Shown here: one piece after another, positions 8,901 through 16,993 of the stretch
Numbering within the stretch: the stretch's first letter is position 1
Layout: the number at the start of each line of letters is the position of its first letter
Assembly: GCA_001662425.1 (NCBI GenBank)
Contig: BDDC01000974.1
Location: forward strand, 6,808 to 23,854
DNA from: Chlamydomonas sphaeroides
Taxonomy: Eukaryota > Chlorophyta > Chlorophyceae > Chlamydomonadales > Chlamydomonadaceae
Direction of reading: 5' to 3'
DNA length: 17,047 bases
The notes under the pieces: generated by a model
Databases searched by the model: none
What the model saw: only the letters and a program-made list of their open reading frames with translations
Told to the model about the DNA's origin: nothing
Translations under genes and position numbers: made by a program

Positions 8901-11900
8901 CGTATGACCGGCGGTCGACAGCTGGGCCGGTGACGCCGCTGGGCTTTGTGTCGAGGTTCTTCCGTGAGGGCTTCGCCGATCGGCGTGACGCAAACGCCCT
9001 GTTTCTTCTGCCGGAGCTGTACGGCACCATCCCACCGTCCGACGATCCTGCCTACAGCAACGGCGTCAATGACAATGCCGGCATGACCGAGGCCACCCCT
9101 ATCCGAATTGATGCTAACGACCGGAACAAGTGCGGCGGCCACGACAAGGCTACGTACCAGGTCACGTTTGGCACCGGCCGTGACGAGTTCTGCTGCGAGA
9201 CGGCCTTTGTGCAGACGTGCGCTGCACCTTCTGTGAGGCAGGAATGCAAGGACTTCACCAATGATCACCGCGTCAACGCGACCTGGCGGCTCGCCACGCC
9301 CGCAATCGACGTGCTTGGCTACTGGAACTACCACATTACCGACGACCCGCAGCCGAGCGCCGCGGCCACGCAGCTGTGCGCCGACCTGTTTGGTGCCGTG
9401 AAGCGGGTGAGCGACGCCCCACATGCGCAGGGGGCGACACCAAGGGGGCGACATGCGTTCGAGCATGCTGCCGGCCTGCACTGCTAACGCAGCCCCATGC
9501 CCCACTGCCCTACGCAGGTCCTGGAGACGTACAAAAGTGTGGCCGAGAGGTACCCCGCGGCGCTCATGTGGCAGGTAAGGCATGGGGACGCGCGTGGCGC
9601 ATGCCTGGCACTAGCCATCCCAATCGAGCCGGTGACGACAGGCGCACGTCCGCTGCTGACATGCATACGTCTCCCCAATTGCTTGCCCCCACAGGAGACC
9701 TGGCCCTGGGCCGATGGCGATGAGGACTATTGGGGCGACTACCGCACGCCGCCTGAACGACAGCCGCCCGCCGGCAGCCAGGGCTACCGCAGCCAGCCGC
9801 CGCCTCGCGAGGCGCCCTTCGCGCCCACGCCGCCTTCGTCCCAGGAGCCGTGGATCAAGCCTTTTGCCAACCAGACCAACGCCGCCAGCGGCGACTACTT
9901 TGAGTTCTACTGCGCGGGCAACGAGGCCCAGCTGTCGTTCTGGCACTACCGGTGAGCCCCCGGGGCCGCTATGAGCGAGCATCATAATGGGCAGGGGCGA
10001 CGGCTTGGGAGCAGGGTGCCGCCTGCCCCGCCCTCTGAAGTACACATGAACCCTCATTGCAGGGCCCTCCGCGGCTGCCCTAACAAGTAACCGGCTTTAC
10101 TTGCTGATCTTGGCTCTCAATTGTCCCGCCGTCCCGCCCCACAGGTACCTGAACATCTCCCACCTGACGTCGCCCATCATGAGGGACCTGCGGAACAAGG
10201 TCACGCTCGACGTGCTGGGCTTCGACCTGCCGCAGCAGAGCAACCCGCGCAACGACGACGCGGCGCACTTCACCAACGTCTGCTCCTCCAAGCCCGGCGT
10301 CCCCGCCTACAGCGGCCTCGAGCTCGCGTTCGATGCGCCCGTCAACCAGGAAGGCGAAAAGCCCGTCGCCTGCGGCAACCGCCGCTACACCACCTCCTGC
10401 ACTCCCGGCCGCGACGCCCCTCCTCCGGGCACGCCCGAGCCGCCCACCATCCCAGTGGCGCACTCGTAAGCGTCCGCGGCCCGTGCCTGATGCTGCTTGC
10501 TGCTTGCGCATGCGCTCCTAGCCAGCTGGACACGCCTAGCTAGCCAGCTGCTGCATCTCTGGGCTCTCTCAGACTCCGCGCTGGGCCAGGTTCACCCCCG
10601 GCCCCTGCCATACCGTGCCCACCCCGCCCCGCACCACAGCTGCGTCGCCAGGCCGCAAGCTAGCCCCTACTTGACGGCTGACCGCGTCACGATGGAGCAG
10701 GTGTCGCGCCTCTTCACCGACTACTGCATCGCCATCGCCACCACCACGCCAGTGCGGGGTGCCAATGACAAGGTGCGGACGGGGGCGGAAGGCGCGAGCT
10801 TCTCGGAGCAGGGGCTTTGCGGCTGGCGCCGCCGTGCCGAGCGGCCCACAAGGCTAGGTCACCCGCTGTCAGGAGTTGCTGGCGGGCGGCGGTCCGAGCC
10901 CTGCCCGCCGCCTGGCAATGCCAGCGCCGCGGGGGAAGCGGGCACCGGCGCTCAGGCCGCTAGTCACGCAATCGAGCTCCCTGATCCCCTGTGGTGCTGT
11001 CCCGGGCGAGGCCCTTGCCTCCCCTTGCGGCGCCCGCGCCGCTTCAGTGCTCTGCGCCTATGCTCAGAAACCATCGGCATGCCAGTTTCCATATCCCTCT
11101 TGCCTGGCCGTGCCTGGGCTCTTGCGCCTGCTTAACGTGCCCGCTGCCCCGCACCGACCGTCGCCCCGACCACGAGCAGTTCAACTGCTCCGGTGCGACC
11201 ATTCTGGACAAGATCGAGTTCTCGCTCGAGCGCGATCAGCGGCTCCAGATCGAGAATGTCTATGTCAAGTGGAACGACCCCGAAGAGATCTTCACACGCT
11301 CCCGTGAGTGTGGGGCCTGGGGCAGCGGGCGGGTCGCGACTACAACGGTTGCTCACGTCACCGAAGGGTTATCATCATGGAAACGGTCGTGGTGAGCGAA
11401 CAGCACTGGGCCATGGACGCCACGGACGCCACACGCGCTGCGCCCGCTCCTCACAACGGCCGCTCCGCGCCCATGCCCCCCGCTCGTGCGCAGTCAACTG
11501 GGAGACAGTGACCTTCATGAGGCTGGGCAAGCCTGTCACGCGCACCGTGGGCAAGATCGTGAGCCTTAACTGGCCGCTGTCGCGCGTGGAGTCGCGCCGC
11601 CCGCGCGTGTGCCTGCGCCTGCGGGGGGAGACCACGCTGGCCGACGTGGCGCAGAACCGCGACACCCTCGCGGTCTCGCTGTTTGATGAGACCAAGCGGT
11701 GCTGCCCGGTGAGTCGCCTTCGCCGATTGCGCAAGCTGGGGCTATGCAGGCTTGGTCTTGGCACTCTGGTGCCGGATACCGTGCTGCCTTTGTTCGCGGT
11801 TCTCGTGTTTTGTTTGCAGGGGCCGCGGCCGCCAGGGCGCGGTGCCTCGTGCGCCGCCGGCTGGGCCGCTGACTACCGATGTCCTGTCGCCTCCGTCGAC

Positions 11901-11998
11901 TTCTGCACGAACCCAGACCCCAACCCGTCTCGCCCCCCTCCTTTGCACAGACGTACGCTGTCAAGAACGAGCCGGTGTCCGAGCGCCGCTGGCTGTAG
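2644..11998 (+). CDS. Pherophorin-family extracellular matrix glycoprotein, multi-exon
   Basis: This is a secreted volvocine-type matrix protein with two pherophorin domains, a proline-rich linker and four extra Cys/Trp modules. Proposed exons: 2644-2696, 2825-2921, 3106-3241, 3360-3417, 3894-3923, 4108-4247, 4822-5001, 5392-6048, 6218-6336, 6489-6507, 6629-6764, 6930-7290, 7474-7545, 7971-8179, 8430-9406, 9518-9574, 9695-9951, 10145-10465, 10640-10772, 11180-11303, 11494-11708 and 11951-11998 (stop TAG 11996-11998). From 4108 onward every junction is GT-AG and every phase closes, giving about 1,341 residues. The first five exons are less certain: the first donor (GTGGAC) is weak, and the simplest 3417-to-3894 join is out of frame. 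Family hallmarks are the Cys pairs, KFEMDIS and KIEFSLE segments, LCITI/VCLRL segments and CCP ends. Pherophorins are Hyp-rich ECM glycoproteins, often induced by sex inducer or wounding; no such regulation can be read from this sequence. Many N-glycosylation sequons (NHT, NTT, NST, NAT, NQT, NIS) fit secretion. Confidence 0.85.
3682..3750. repeat. 16-bp direct repeat within an intron
   Basis: AACCCTGCCTGTGTGT occurs at 3682-3697 and again at 3735-3750, separated by 37 bases of AT-rich sequence (AATAAGAATACGTATTATAG is part of it). It lies in the proposed intron between 3417 and 3894. It resembles a footprint or short tandem duplication; no function is apparent. Confidence 0.8.
4361..4626. 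repeat. GT microsatellites in an intron
   Basis: GT runs occur at about 4362-4373 and 4613-4626 in the 574-base intron 4248-4821. The intron otherwise has no coding features I can support. Such runs are common in non-coding DNA of these algae. Confidence 0.8.
5425..5796 (+). other. Proline-rich (Hyp-type) rod linker
   Basis: About 124 residues within exon 5392-6048 consist mainly of Pro, Ser, Arg, Ala and Asn, with PPPSPRPSPRPPP, SPRAPLPP and PNAPRPPNAPPPPP stretches. Such rods in pherophorins are known to be prolyl-hydroxylated and O-glycosylated, and they separate globular Cys-rich domains. The Arg content is noticeable beside the more usual plain SP/PP repeats. The linker directly follows the CCP end of the first pherophorin domain and leads into module 1 without an intron. 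Confidence 0.9.
5797..6764 (+). other. Cys/Trp module 1 of the central insert
   Basis: Begins YPCLDDQDRTGEW and ACITWSL (Trp codon 5848-5850). It continues through TETCLKAANIYLREFERIDR, then WNPEAKWYFYCNG (Cys codon 6311-6313), FGACSEVNV, GITFALGWVGSEL and a Cys pair (RCSQQC). It is carried by exons 5392-6048, 6218-6336, the 19-base exon 6489-6507 and 6629-6764. The Cys of FGAC is split TG|C by an intron, and the module ends at a phase-1 intron within a Gly codon. I do not recognise the family. A carbohydrate-binding or adhesion role is only a guess from the matrix context. Confidence 0.7.
6489..6507 (+). other. 19-base microexon
   Basis: Between acceptor GCGCAG (ends 6488) and donor GTGCGG (from 6508) lie 19 bases that complete a split Cys codon and encode SEVNVQ. 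Without it, exon 6218-6336 (phase 2) cannot join 6629-6764 (phase 0). With it, the frame closes and gives FGACSEVNVQPKLP, parallel to EACAFVN in module 2 and SFCAKINM in module 3. Confidence 0.75.
6930..8179 (+). other. Cys/Trp module 2 of the central insert
   Basis: Exons 6930-7290, 7474-7545 and 7971-8179. It contains CNNTRSPCPNLGDPARAC, ACVRWEM (Trp 7100-7102), AACNISAAEYDRILDAIDR, WNPSGKLNFRCNGTVFEAC (CNG Cys 7520-7522), AFVNHTAPLTLNTT and TALGWLSRRL. The Cys after CNG is split TG|C by an intron exactly as in module 1, and the module again ends at a phase-1 intron (PLS-G). Three NxT sequons cluster after the CNG motif. An extra Cys-rich stretch precedes the conserved Trp. Confidence 0.7.
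8228..8317. repeat. 12-bp minisatellite in an intron
   Basis: About seven copies of GTGACCGTGCGT-like units, with CRTGT/C variation, fill much of the 5' part of the intron 8180-8429. The 12-base period also keeps both strands open in some frames, giving a spurious His/Thr/Gly repeat on the minus strand and a Cys/Asp repeat on the plus strand. The intron is required because the upstream exon frame hits a TGA within it. Confidence 0.85.
8430..9244 (+). other. Cys/Trp module 3 of the central insert
   Basis: Lies wholly in the large exon 8430-9406. It contains AFLCPPGRPDD, TLTWTIPTD (Trp 8480-8482), CIQTCPHLGWPPKFCVTLDM, NCSAGMRWVKERADWLAAER, FSPQGQYEFVCDGAAFSFC (CDG Cys 8852-8854), AKINMAASYDRR, then an acidic loop and CCETAFVQTC. 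It keeps the Trp and C-[ND]-G landmarks of modules 1 and 2 but has lost the intervening introns. It also has an additional Cys-rich insert near its start. Confidence 0.65.
9245..10465 (+). other. Cys/Trp module 4 of the central insert
   Basis: Exons 8430-9406 (end), 9518-9574, 9695-9951 and 10145-10465. It contains CKDFTNDHRVNATWRLATPA (Trp 9284-9286), LCADLFGAVKRVLETYKSVA, a Trp/Asp/Pro-rich spacer (ETWPWADGDEDYW and QPPPREAPFAPTPP), YFEFYCAGNEAQLSFWHYR (Cys 9911-9913), YLNISHLTSP, LDVLGFDLP, and a Pro-rich tail before the second pherophorin domain. It is the most diverged copy: the second Cys after C-x-G is replaced by an aromatic stretch, although a phase-2 intron remains near the same place. 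Confidence 0.6.
10640..11998 (+). other. C-terminal pherophorin domain
   Basis: Exons 10640-10772, 11180-11303, 11494-11708 and 11951-11998. Landmarks are SPYLTADRVTMEQVSRLF, DYCIAIATTTP, FNCSGATILDKIEFSLE, PRVCLRLRGETTLADV and VSLFDETKRCCP, then TYAVKNEPVSERRWL and TAG. The order Y-C-I-A-I / K-I-E-F / V-C-L-x-L / F-D-x-x-K-x-C-C-P is the pherophorin signature. The last intron splits CCP from TYA in phase 0. Reading through that intron stays open for some distance but loses the CCPTYA ending. Confidence 0.9.
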
Positions 11999-13074
11999 AG
12001 CTGAGCAACGGCGAGAAGCCTCCGCGCGCGTGCGGTCGCGTGCGGTCGTGGCCCAAGGGGCCGGCGCCTGGGACTGCCGGGTGCCGCCACGCTCTCGGCA
12101 CCCTGCTGCCTCTCCATTGCTGCTGGTGTGTGCTTTCAGCGCCCAATGGCGCGGGCTGCATACGGCTGCATATAGCTACTTGCAGCGCTTTTTGTTTAGT
12201 TGCTCTAGAATACAAGGCAGGCCGCATCGGGCATCCTGGCTGCCGCAGGTAGCGTAGGAAAAGCGCGTGTCCTACGGGCTGTCGCTATACGTGGTTTCTT
12301 CCTGTGGCCAGCGCGGCGCCTACCGCGGGCTTCGTTGCCCGCGCCACCACAACATGTGCGTGTCTTCCTTAATTTGTGTGCTTGCCCAGGCAGAGGCGCG
12401 GTGCTTCATCTGTTGTACGGCGTCTCAAGAGACGGGGCGGTGCGTGCGCAGCAACCATCGGTCCGCCCATCCCTTGTGTGTCATCATGCAAGGCTGGCGC
12501 AAGGCCGTTGCTCGAGTGCTGTCCGCGATGTTTTGTACCCTTCGGCTTGTGCGCGTGCCAGGCCAGAGGCCGTCGGCACGCAGTGGCGCCGCCCAGGCGT
12601 GCAGCCGTTGCCAGTGGCGCCCGCCGCGAGGCGTACTGCGTGCCTGTGTCACTCATGCAAGCGGTCACTCACGGGCCGCTTTCGGAGAGTGCCCTGAGAA
12701 TGGTTTTGTTGGCTGTGGAAAGAAGTACGATGCTGCCGAAGTTGATTGCTCAGCGCACCTTGTGTAGCGCGTGGGCTCTTCCGTACGTGTCTCCCTTCCT
12801 TTGCTGTGTCTCGTCTCGCCAAACCACTGCGGCTAAGTACGCACACAGTGCGGCGTGCGCCGGCCTCACCGTGGCCGTGTCATTGCGCCCTGTCTTATGG
12901 AATTCGACTACCAGTATACTGTGGTTCCTGCATATGTTTTCGATTGGTGCGTGGGAATGTTATTGGTGGTGCAGCAGTTGGGCGGGGGCCACTTTACTTG
13001 AGAACCAGCGTGGAAGTCGTTGGCAGGAGCCTCGGCGCCGCCACAACGGCCGGCCGGATGCAGGGCTGCTGTAA
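11999..13074 (+). other. Probable long 3' UTR of the pherophorin gene
   Basis: No exon with closing phases or recognisable domain is seen after the TAG at 11996-11998. The first TGTAA (the usual polyadenylation signal in these algae) downstream is at 13070-13074, giving a 3' UTR of about 1.07 kb. Open frames here on both strands look like random GC-rich frames. An unrecognised small gene cannot be excluded. Confidence 0.4.
13070..13074 (+). terminator. TGTAA polyadenylation signal candidate
   Basis: TGTAA in the context GGGCTGCTGTAAGACC is the first such motif on the + strand after the pherophorin stop codon. TGTAA is the established poly(A) signal in Chlamydomonas-type nuclear genes and normally lies about 10-20 bases before the cleavage site. 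Confidence 0.4.
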
Positions 13075-13439
13075 GACCTTGCATATCTCCGCGGCCGCCC
13101 ACGCGGCAGGATAACCGCTCACCACGCGTCCTGCACCACACGCACACGGCCAGGCAGCCCGCCTCCGCCAGACCGCCGCCCGCCACACAGCCAGCCTCAG
13201 CTGAGGTACAAGCGGACCAAGGGCAAACGTCCTGCGCCGAAGTGGGCGGGGCGCCCAGGCAAGTGCGCTGCCAGGGGCCGCCTCCAGGATGGCAGCCCAC
13301 CCTGCAGCTGAACACCGGTCTCGCCGCCCGGTCTCGCCGCCAGGCCAGCCAGTGGCCCCCCACGCTTGCACATACTGACACGTGCAACACCACCACGCGC
13401 ATCGCCCCTGCTGCCGGGGTCCTGCGTGTTACCAGCTCA

Positions 13440-13767
13440 TTAGCCAGGCCCCGTGGGACAGGCTGCCGTCTCGGCCTGCCCAGAGCCCGGCGGCCCGGCC
13501 TGCCCCTCCTCCTCCTCCTCCTCCTCTCCCTCCTCCGCCAGCAGCGACAGCACCATCTCCTCGTCGTACAGTAAACCCCGCCCCTGCTGCTGGAAGCCGC
13601 TGCTGTTGTGACGAATGAAGATTAGCCCAAGGCATTGAACACCACCGTGAAGTGCCGCCACCAGGCCGCGCGGCCCGAACGCTTAGCGTTCTCAAGCGCT
13701 TCCTTCTACTGCTGAGCATTGAGCTTCTTGCCCCCATAAGTGTCATGCGCTCTGGGGCGTCCGCCAT
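13440..13767 (-). pseudogene. Possible decayed coding fragment
   Basis: On the minus strand an ATG at 13767 (MADAPERM) is followed, in shifting frames, by protein-like pieces: YGGKKLNAQQ, a TAG stop, then KEALENAKRSGRAAWWRHF and TVVFNALG. After another frame change come GLIFIRHNSSGFQQQGRG, LLYDEEMVLSLLAEEG and a poly-Glu run ending at a stop near 13440. Each piece looks more like protein than its neighbours, but no single frame carries them. The aromatic WWRHF piece is loosely like a BED-type zinc finger of DNA transposases; that is a guess. It could also be exons of the adjacent minus-strand gene. Confidence 0.25.
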
Positions 13768-13837
13768 TGTCAGTTAAGTGCAGGCAGAGAGGCTAGTAAG
13801 GCTAAAACGAAGCAAGGGGGCAACGGGTTCTCTATGC

Positions 13838-13996
13838 TCGGGTTATAGGGTGCCGTACCCTACAACTGTGCCCTACAAATCGCCAAACAAAATAGGGTGT
13901 CTGGCGCCGTGTTATCGGTTCTACCCTATACATCGCCCCCTATATCGTATAGGGCGCTTTCTCGTTTATATGGTGCGCCCAACCCTAGATATGTAG
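13838..13996. repeat. Cluster of CCCTA/TAGGG inverted repeats
   Basis: An AT-richer island holds repeated CCCTATA, CCCTACA and TATAGGG words in both orientations. CCCTATA (13938-13944) and TATAGGG (13948-13954) form a perfect 7-bp stem with a TCG loop, and TAGGGT/ACCCTA pair around 13846-13862. The ends are partly inverted copies of each other (GGGTTATAGGGT on the left, ACCCTAGATATGTAGCCC on the right). This resembles a small non-autonomous element or palindromic repeat family. It is not a telomere array, because the spacing is irregular. Confidence 0.5.
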
Positions 13997-15823
13997 CCCA
14001 GGGGCAGCTTCAATTCCTGCGCGGTTAGTGGGGACGACGCGGGAGTGCCAACAGCGCCGAATACATGCGAACGCACCTGACCAGAGCGTAAAGGGATGTA
14101 GTAGTAGACTAGGCGAGGGGCCCTGGACTAGGCAACCTGCGCTGGCTAATCCTGCACTGCCGCTGGCGTGGGGACCGGCCCATCCCAGCCCTGCGCACGA
14201 GAGGCAGCGAACGTGCTGTAGAGTGACAGAGCGAAGCGGCAGCTTGGTCAGTCCGCCTTCAAGCCGTTGCAGCAGCGTTGCACAGCGCAGGCCGGTATGG
14301 TTGCCAGCATGGGGTCGCGCGCCTATGCCCCAAGCCAGCGGCTGGAGTGGTCGACGAGGGGGAGTAGTAGTTAAGTCTGTTGGCGCGAGGAAAAGAAGAG
14401 GTGCAGACACGAGCGGGGCCAGGTTCTTTCCACCACGCAAACCACATCGGAACGAACCACTTCGGAACGCCGGGCCGTCACGCCACCGTCCACAGTGCGT
14501 TGCCTCTGGGAAACACCAATGGTCAGCACACACGCGCCAGCCCCGACACGGATCGCGCAGCTGTCCAGCACCGGATGTCGGCGCCTCGGTCAGCCGCTGC
14601 GCCTGCCACCTGCAATGTCGTCTTGACGCCCTCGCCCCCACGCTCCACCCGACCTCGTTCACCTCCTGCGCCTGCCATGGCGGTGCCCAGCGGACAACCA
14701 ACCGGCTCGGTCCCGTCACCCCCCACCCCCCACCCCACCCCAAACGCACGGCTCCCACGTCACGTGCTCGGCCGCCGCCCGGCCCTGGCCTGGGCCCTGT
14801 CCGCCCCCACCCCCGCCTGCCCGCTCACGCCCTGCTGCCCAGCGCCGCGCTGCCCACGCCCTCCCATCGCAGGCACGCCTCGTCTACGCCCTCCAGCCCC
14901 ACCGTGTCGCAGTCCTGGGGCGGGACGACAGGGAAGCAGGGCGTGAGGGTGCGAGAGCGCCAAGCAGGATGTGAGAGCTGCCAGGGCCGGCAAGGCGGTC
15001 GTTCGCGCCACATCACAACACACGCCGATGCGTGAATGGAGCGCCGAATTGGTACCGGCTGGGCGACCACACACGCCGTGGCGCCGCCACGTCGTCCAGG
15101 CCTGTGCGCGCAGAGACTCTGACAAAGACTTGCTGCCCTTCGTCCCCGGCCCGCACCCACCCACTCCCCGCCGCCGTGGTCGTAGTGATTGAAGCGCCGG
15201 GTCTCGGGGTCGTACGCGTCCCGCCGGGCGCGCGTGATCCGGATCTGTCGCAGCCGTTCCGCATCCAGGCCGGCGCGCTTGGCGGCGGCTCGCTTGCTCG
15301 AGTCACCTAGCACCAGCAGCGGCGCCTCGAGGGCATCGACAGCATCGTTGTCGGACGGATGAGGGCGGGGCCGGTGCGGGTGACTGTCGTGTGTGGGACC
15401 AGCGCAACGTGGACGCGCCTGCGCTGGTGGTGGTGGACGGGCTTGGCAAGCCGAGGGTGCAGCGGGCGCGGCCAGGACGGCTTTTAAGCCTTGGAGCGTG
15501 CTGTGTGGAGGTGGAGGTCGAGGTCGAGCGGCGGCTGAGGGTCCGCTTGAATGCGGCGGTGCGGCGGGCCCGGCGGGCTGCAGGAGCACTGCGCGCAAGG
15601 GCGCCGCGTTGCCGTCGGCACCGCAATGGGGCCCTGCGCCGGCCGGTGGCCCCCTCGCAGGCTGCTTCCGGTTGCCCGTGCCAAAAAGAAGGTTCAGCAA
15701 GCTGCTGCCGCTGGGGCTTTTCGGTGGTGGTGCGCCGGGAGGGTCGGCATGTCGCGGGCGGCCTCCAGGCGCATCCTCTTTGCGCTGTTGGCGCACGAAG
15801 AGCTTTGTGATGTCGCTCTGCAT
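13985..15823 (-). CDS. Unknown protein with PIP-box-like N-terminus
   Basis: I do not recognise this gene. ATG at 15823 opens exon 1 (15823-15161, 221 codons), ending GGGEW before a GTGGGT donor. Exon 2 (14914-14829) follows a CCCCAG acceptor and encodes DCDTVGLEGVDEACLRWEGV and GSAALGSR before a GTGAGC donor. A possible exon 3 (14609-13985) follows an ATTGCAG acceptor in phase and ends at TAG, but it reads like weak Cys/Arg/Gly-rich sequence. If exon 2 is last, the stop is TGA at 14825-14827. Exon 1 starts MQSDITKLFVRQQRK, has a Pro/Ala/Ser-rich middle, and ends with a basic helix-like SKRAAAKRAGLDAERLRQIR and DAYDPETRRFNHYDH. The first two exons look real; exon 3 is doubtful. It is transcribed away from the gene at 16126. 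Confidence 0.5.
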
Positions 15824-15897
15824 GTCAACAGTGCCTCCCTAACCGTGCTGCTTCATCGCGACGCTGCCCTTGCGTCGTTGCGTGTACCGTGGGGCTG

Positions 15898-16080
15898 AAC
15901 TGGCGCAGACCCAGGCAACACAGTATTCAGCAATAACTTTGTTAACTTATATCGGTCCTGTATATAACATTCTAGCCTGCTGCACAAACTGCCACTGCCT
16001 GCGAAAGCTGTCGCACTCAATGGAACTTGGAGGAAGTCCCTCGCTGCTGAGCTCACGACATGCGCTTCTTATTGAATAGG
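15898..16080. promoter_or_regulatory. Divergent promoter region
   Basis: The 302 bases between the minus-strand ATG (15823) and plus-strand ATG (16126) contain an AT-rich core at about 15930-15975. TATATAA at 15961-15967 is oriented for the + gene, and GATATAAG read on the minus strand (near 15946-15953) is oriented for the other. The surrounding DNA is much richer in GC. No heat-shock or other known element was recognised. Confidence 0.45.
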
Positions 16081-16125
16081 AGATTGTGACGCTGCTAGGA
16101 GCCGGCTGCGGGCCAGCTGGTCGGC

Positions 16126-16683
16126 ATGGAGGCACCTTCCATGCAGTCGGGCGCGCAGAAGCTCAAACCGCGCAAGTGGCGACCCCTTGACGCAAAGACA
16201 TGGTTTGAAGGCTTTCTGCGGCTCATAGGGTGGATCCTGGTCATCATTTTGGCCGTGGCGACTGGGGCCGTGTTCATCGTGTATGAGGTTAGTCGGGGCT
16301 CGCAGCCCGCAGCAGCATGACTGGGCAAGGGAACTCGGGGGGGAGGGCGGGGTGTGGAGCACGGCTAGGGCTGCCGTGTTGCGAGGGGGCCGACGGCCCG
16401 GGGGAGGGCCACGAGGGACGGGGGCAGGGGTGGGTGGGTAAGATGCTTGTGTGGCTGCTCTGCCGCACGCTCACTCCTGCCGCTGCCGCCCCAACAGATT
16501 ATGTGGCTCAACCTCCACGACGCTGACTTTCGAGATCAGTACTTTGACCAACGCATAACCAACGGCGTCAACAAGTAAGCCGTCTGGCCTGCCGTAGCCG
16601 GCAGGTCACGCCGAACCCCCTTGCGCCGGGCCACTGACAAACGCCGGCTGCCTGACCTCCCCATCTCAATAGCTTCATGGCAG
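16126..16683 (+). CDS. Single-pass membrane protein, 5' part
   Basis: I cannot assign a family. Exon 1 (16126-16287) encodes a basic N-tail (KLKPRKWRPLDAKTWFEGF) and one hydrophobic helix (LIGWILVIILAVATGAVFIV), before a GTTAGT donor. Exon 2 (16498-16574), after a CCAACAG acceptor, encodes IMWLNLHDADFRDQYFDQR and ITNGVN, before a strong GTAAGC donor. An 11-base exon (16673-16683, NFMA) is possible, or the frame simply stays open from 16673 into the C-tract. Positive residues before the helix suggest a type II topology, with the C-terminal part in the lumen or outside, as in Golgi enzymes or surface proteins. If the second donor is not used, translation stops at TAA 16576-16578, giving about 80 residues. 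The gene probably continues beyond the window. Confidence 0.5.
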
Positions 16684-16979
16684 GTGCTAGGCGAGAGGCC
16701 CCCACGGGCGCTCCTTCCTGTGCAGCCACACATATGGCGCTTTCACCTTGCCAAGCGGCCGCACCCAACTCCTGCCAAGCTCGGCTCTGCCCCGCCAGCT
16801 CGCCCGCCTCCGTCCCTGCTCGCACCTGCCCGCCGCGCCCGCCCTCCGACCCAACCTGCCACCCAGCCGCTGGGCGGCCAGCAAGCGCACCGCCAGTCCT
16901 CCCCGACCCGCTCCATGCACTCCAGCCGGGTGCCGAGACTGCGGCGCTGCCGGAAGCTCCACGCGGCACACGCCCCCAA

Positions 16980-16993
16980 CCCCCCCCCCCCCT

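Noticed and set aside
11709..11950. Read-through of the last intron giving a longer C-terminus
   Set aside because: Splicing at GTGAGT and the TTTGCACAG acceptor gives CCPTYA, the normal pherophorin ending, followed shortly by a stop.
12267..13074. Open frames of 166-232 codons after the pherophorin stop
   Set aside because: No domain and no consistent frame; they fit a long 3' UTR ending near TGTAA.
13838..13996. Telomere-like array because of the repeated CCCTA words
   Set aside because: Copies are irregularly spaced, in both orientations, and lack the TTTTAGGG unit of these algae.
14028..15035. 335-residue plus-strand open frame
   Set aside because: Pro/Arg/Thr-rich without domain and opposite the better-supported minus-strand exons.
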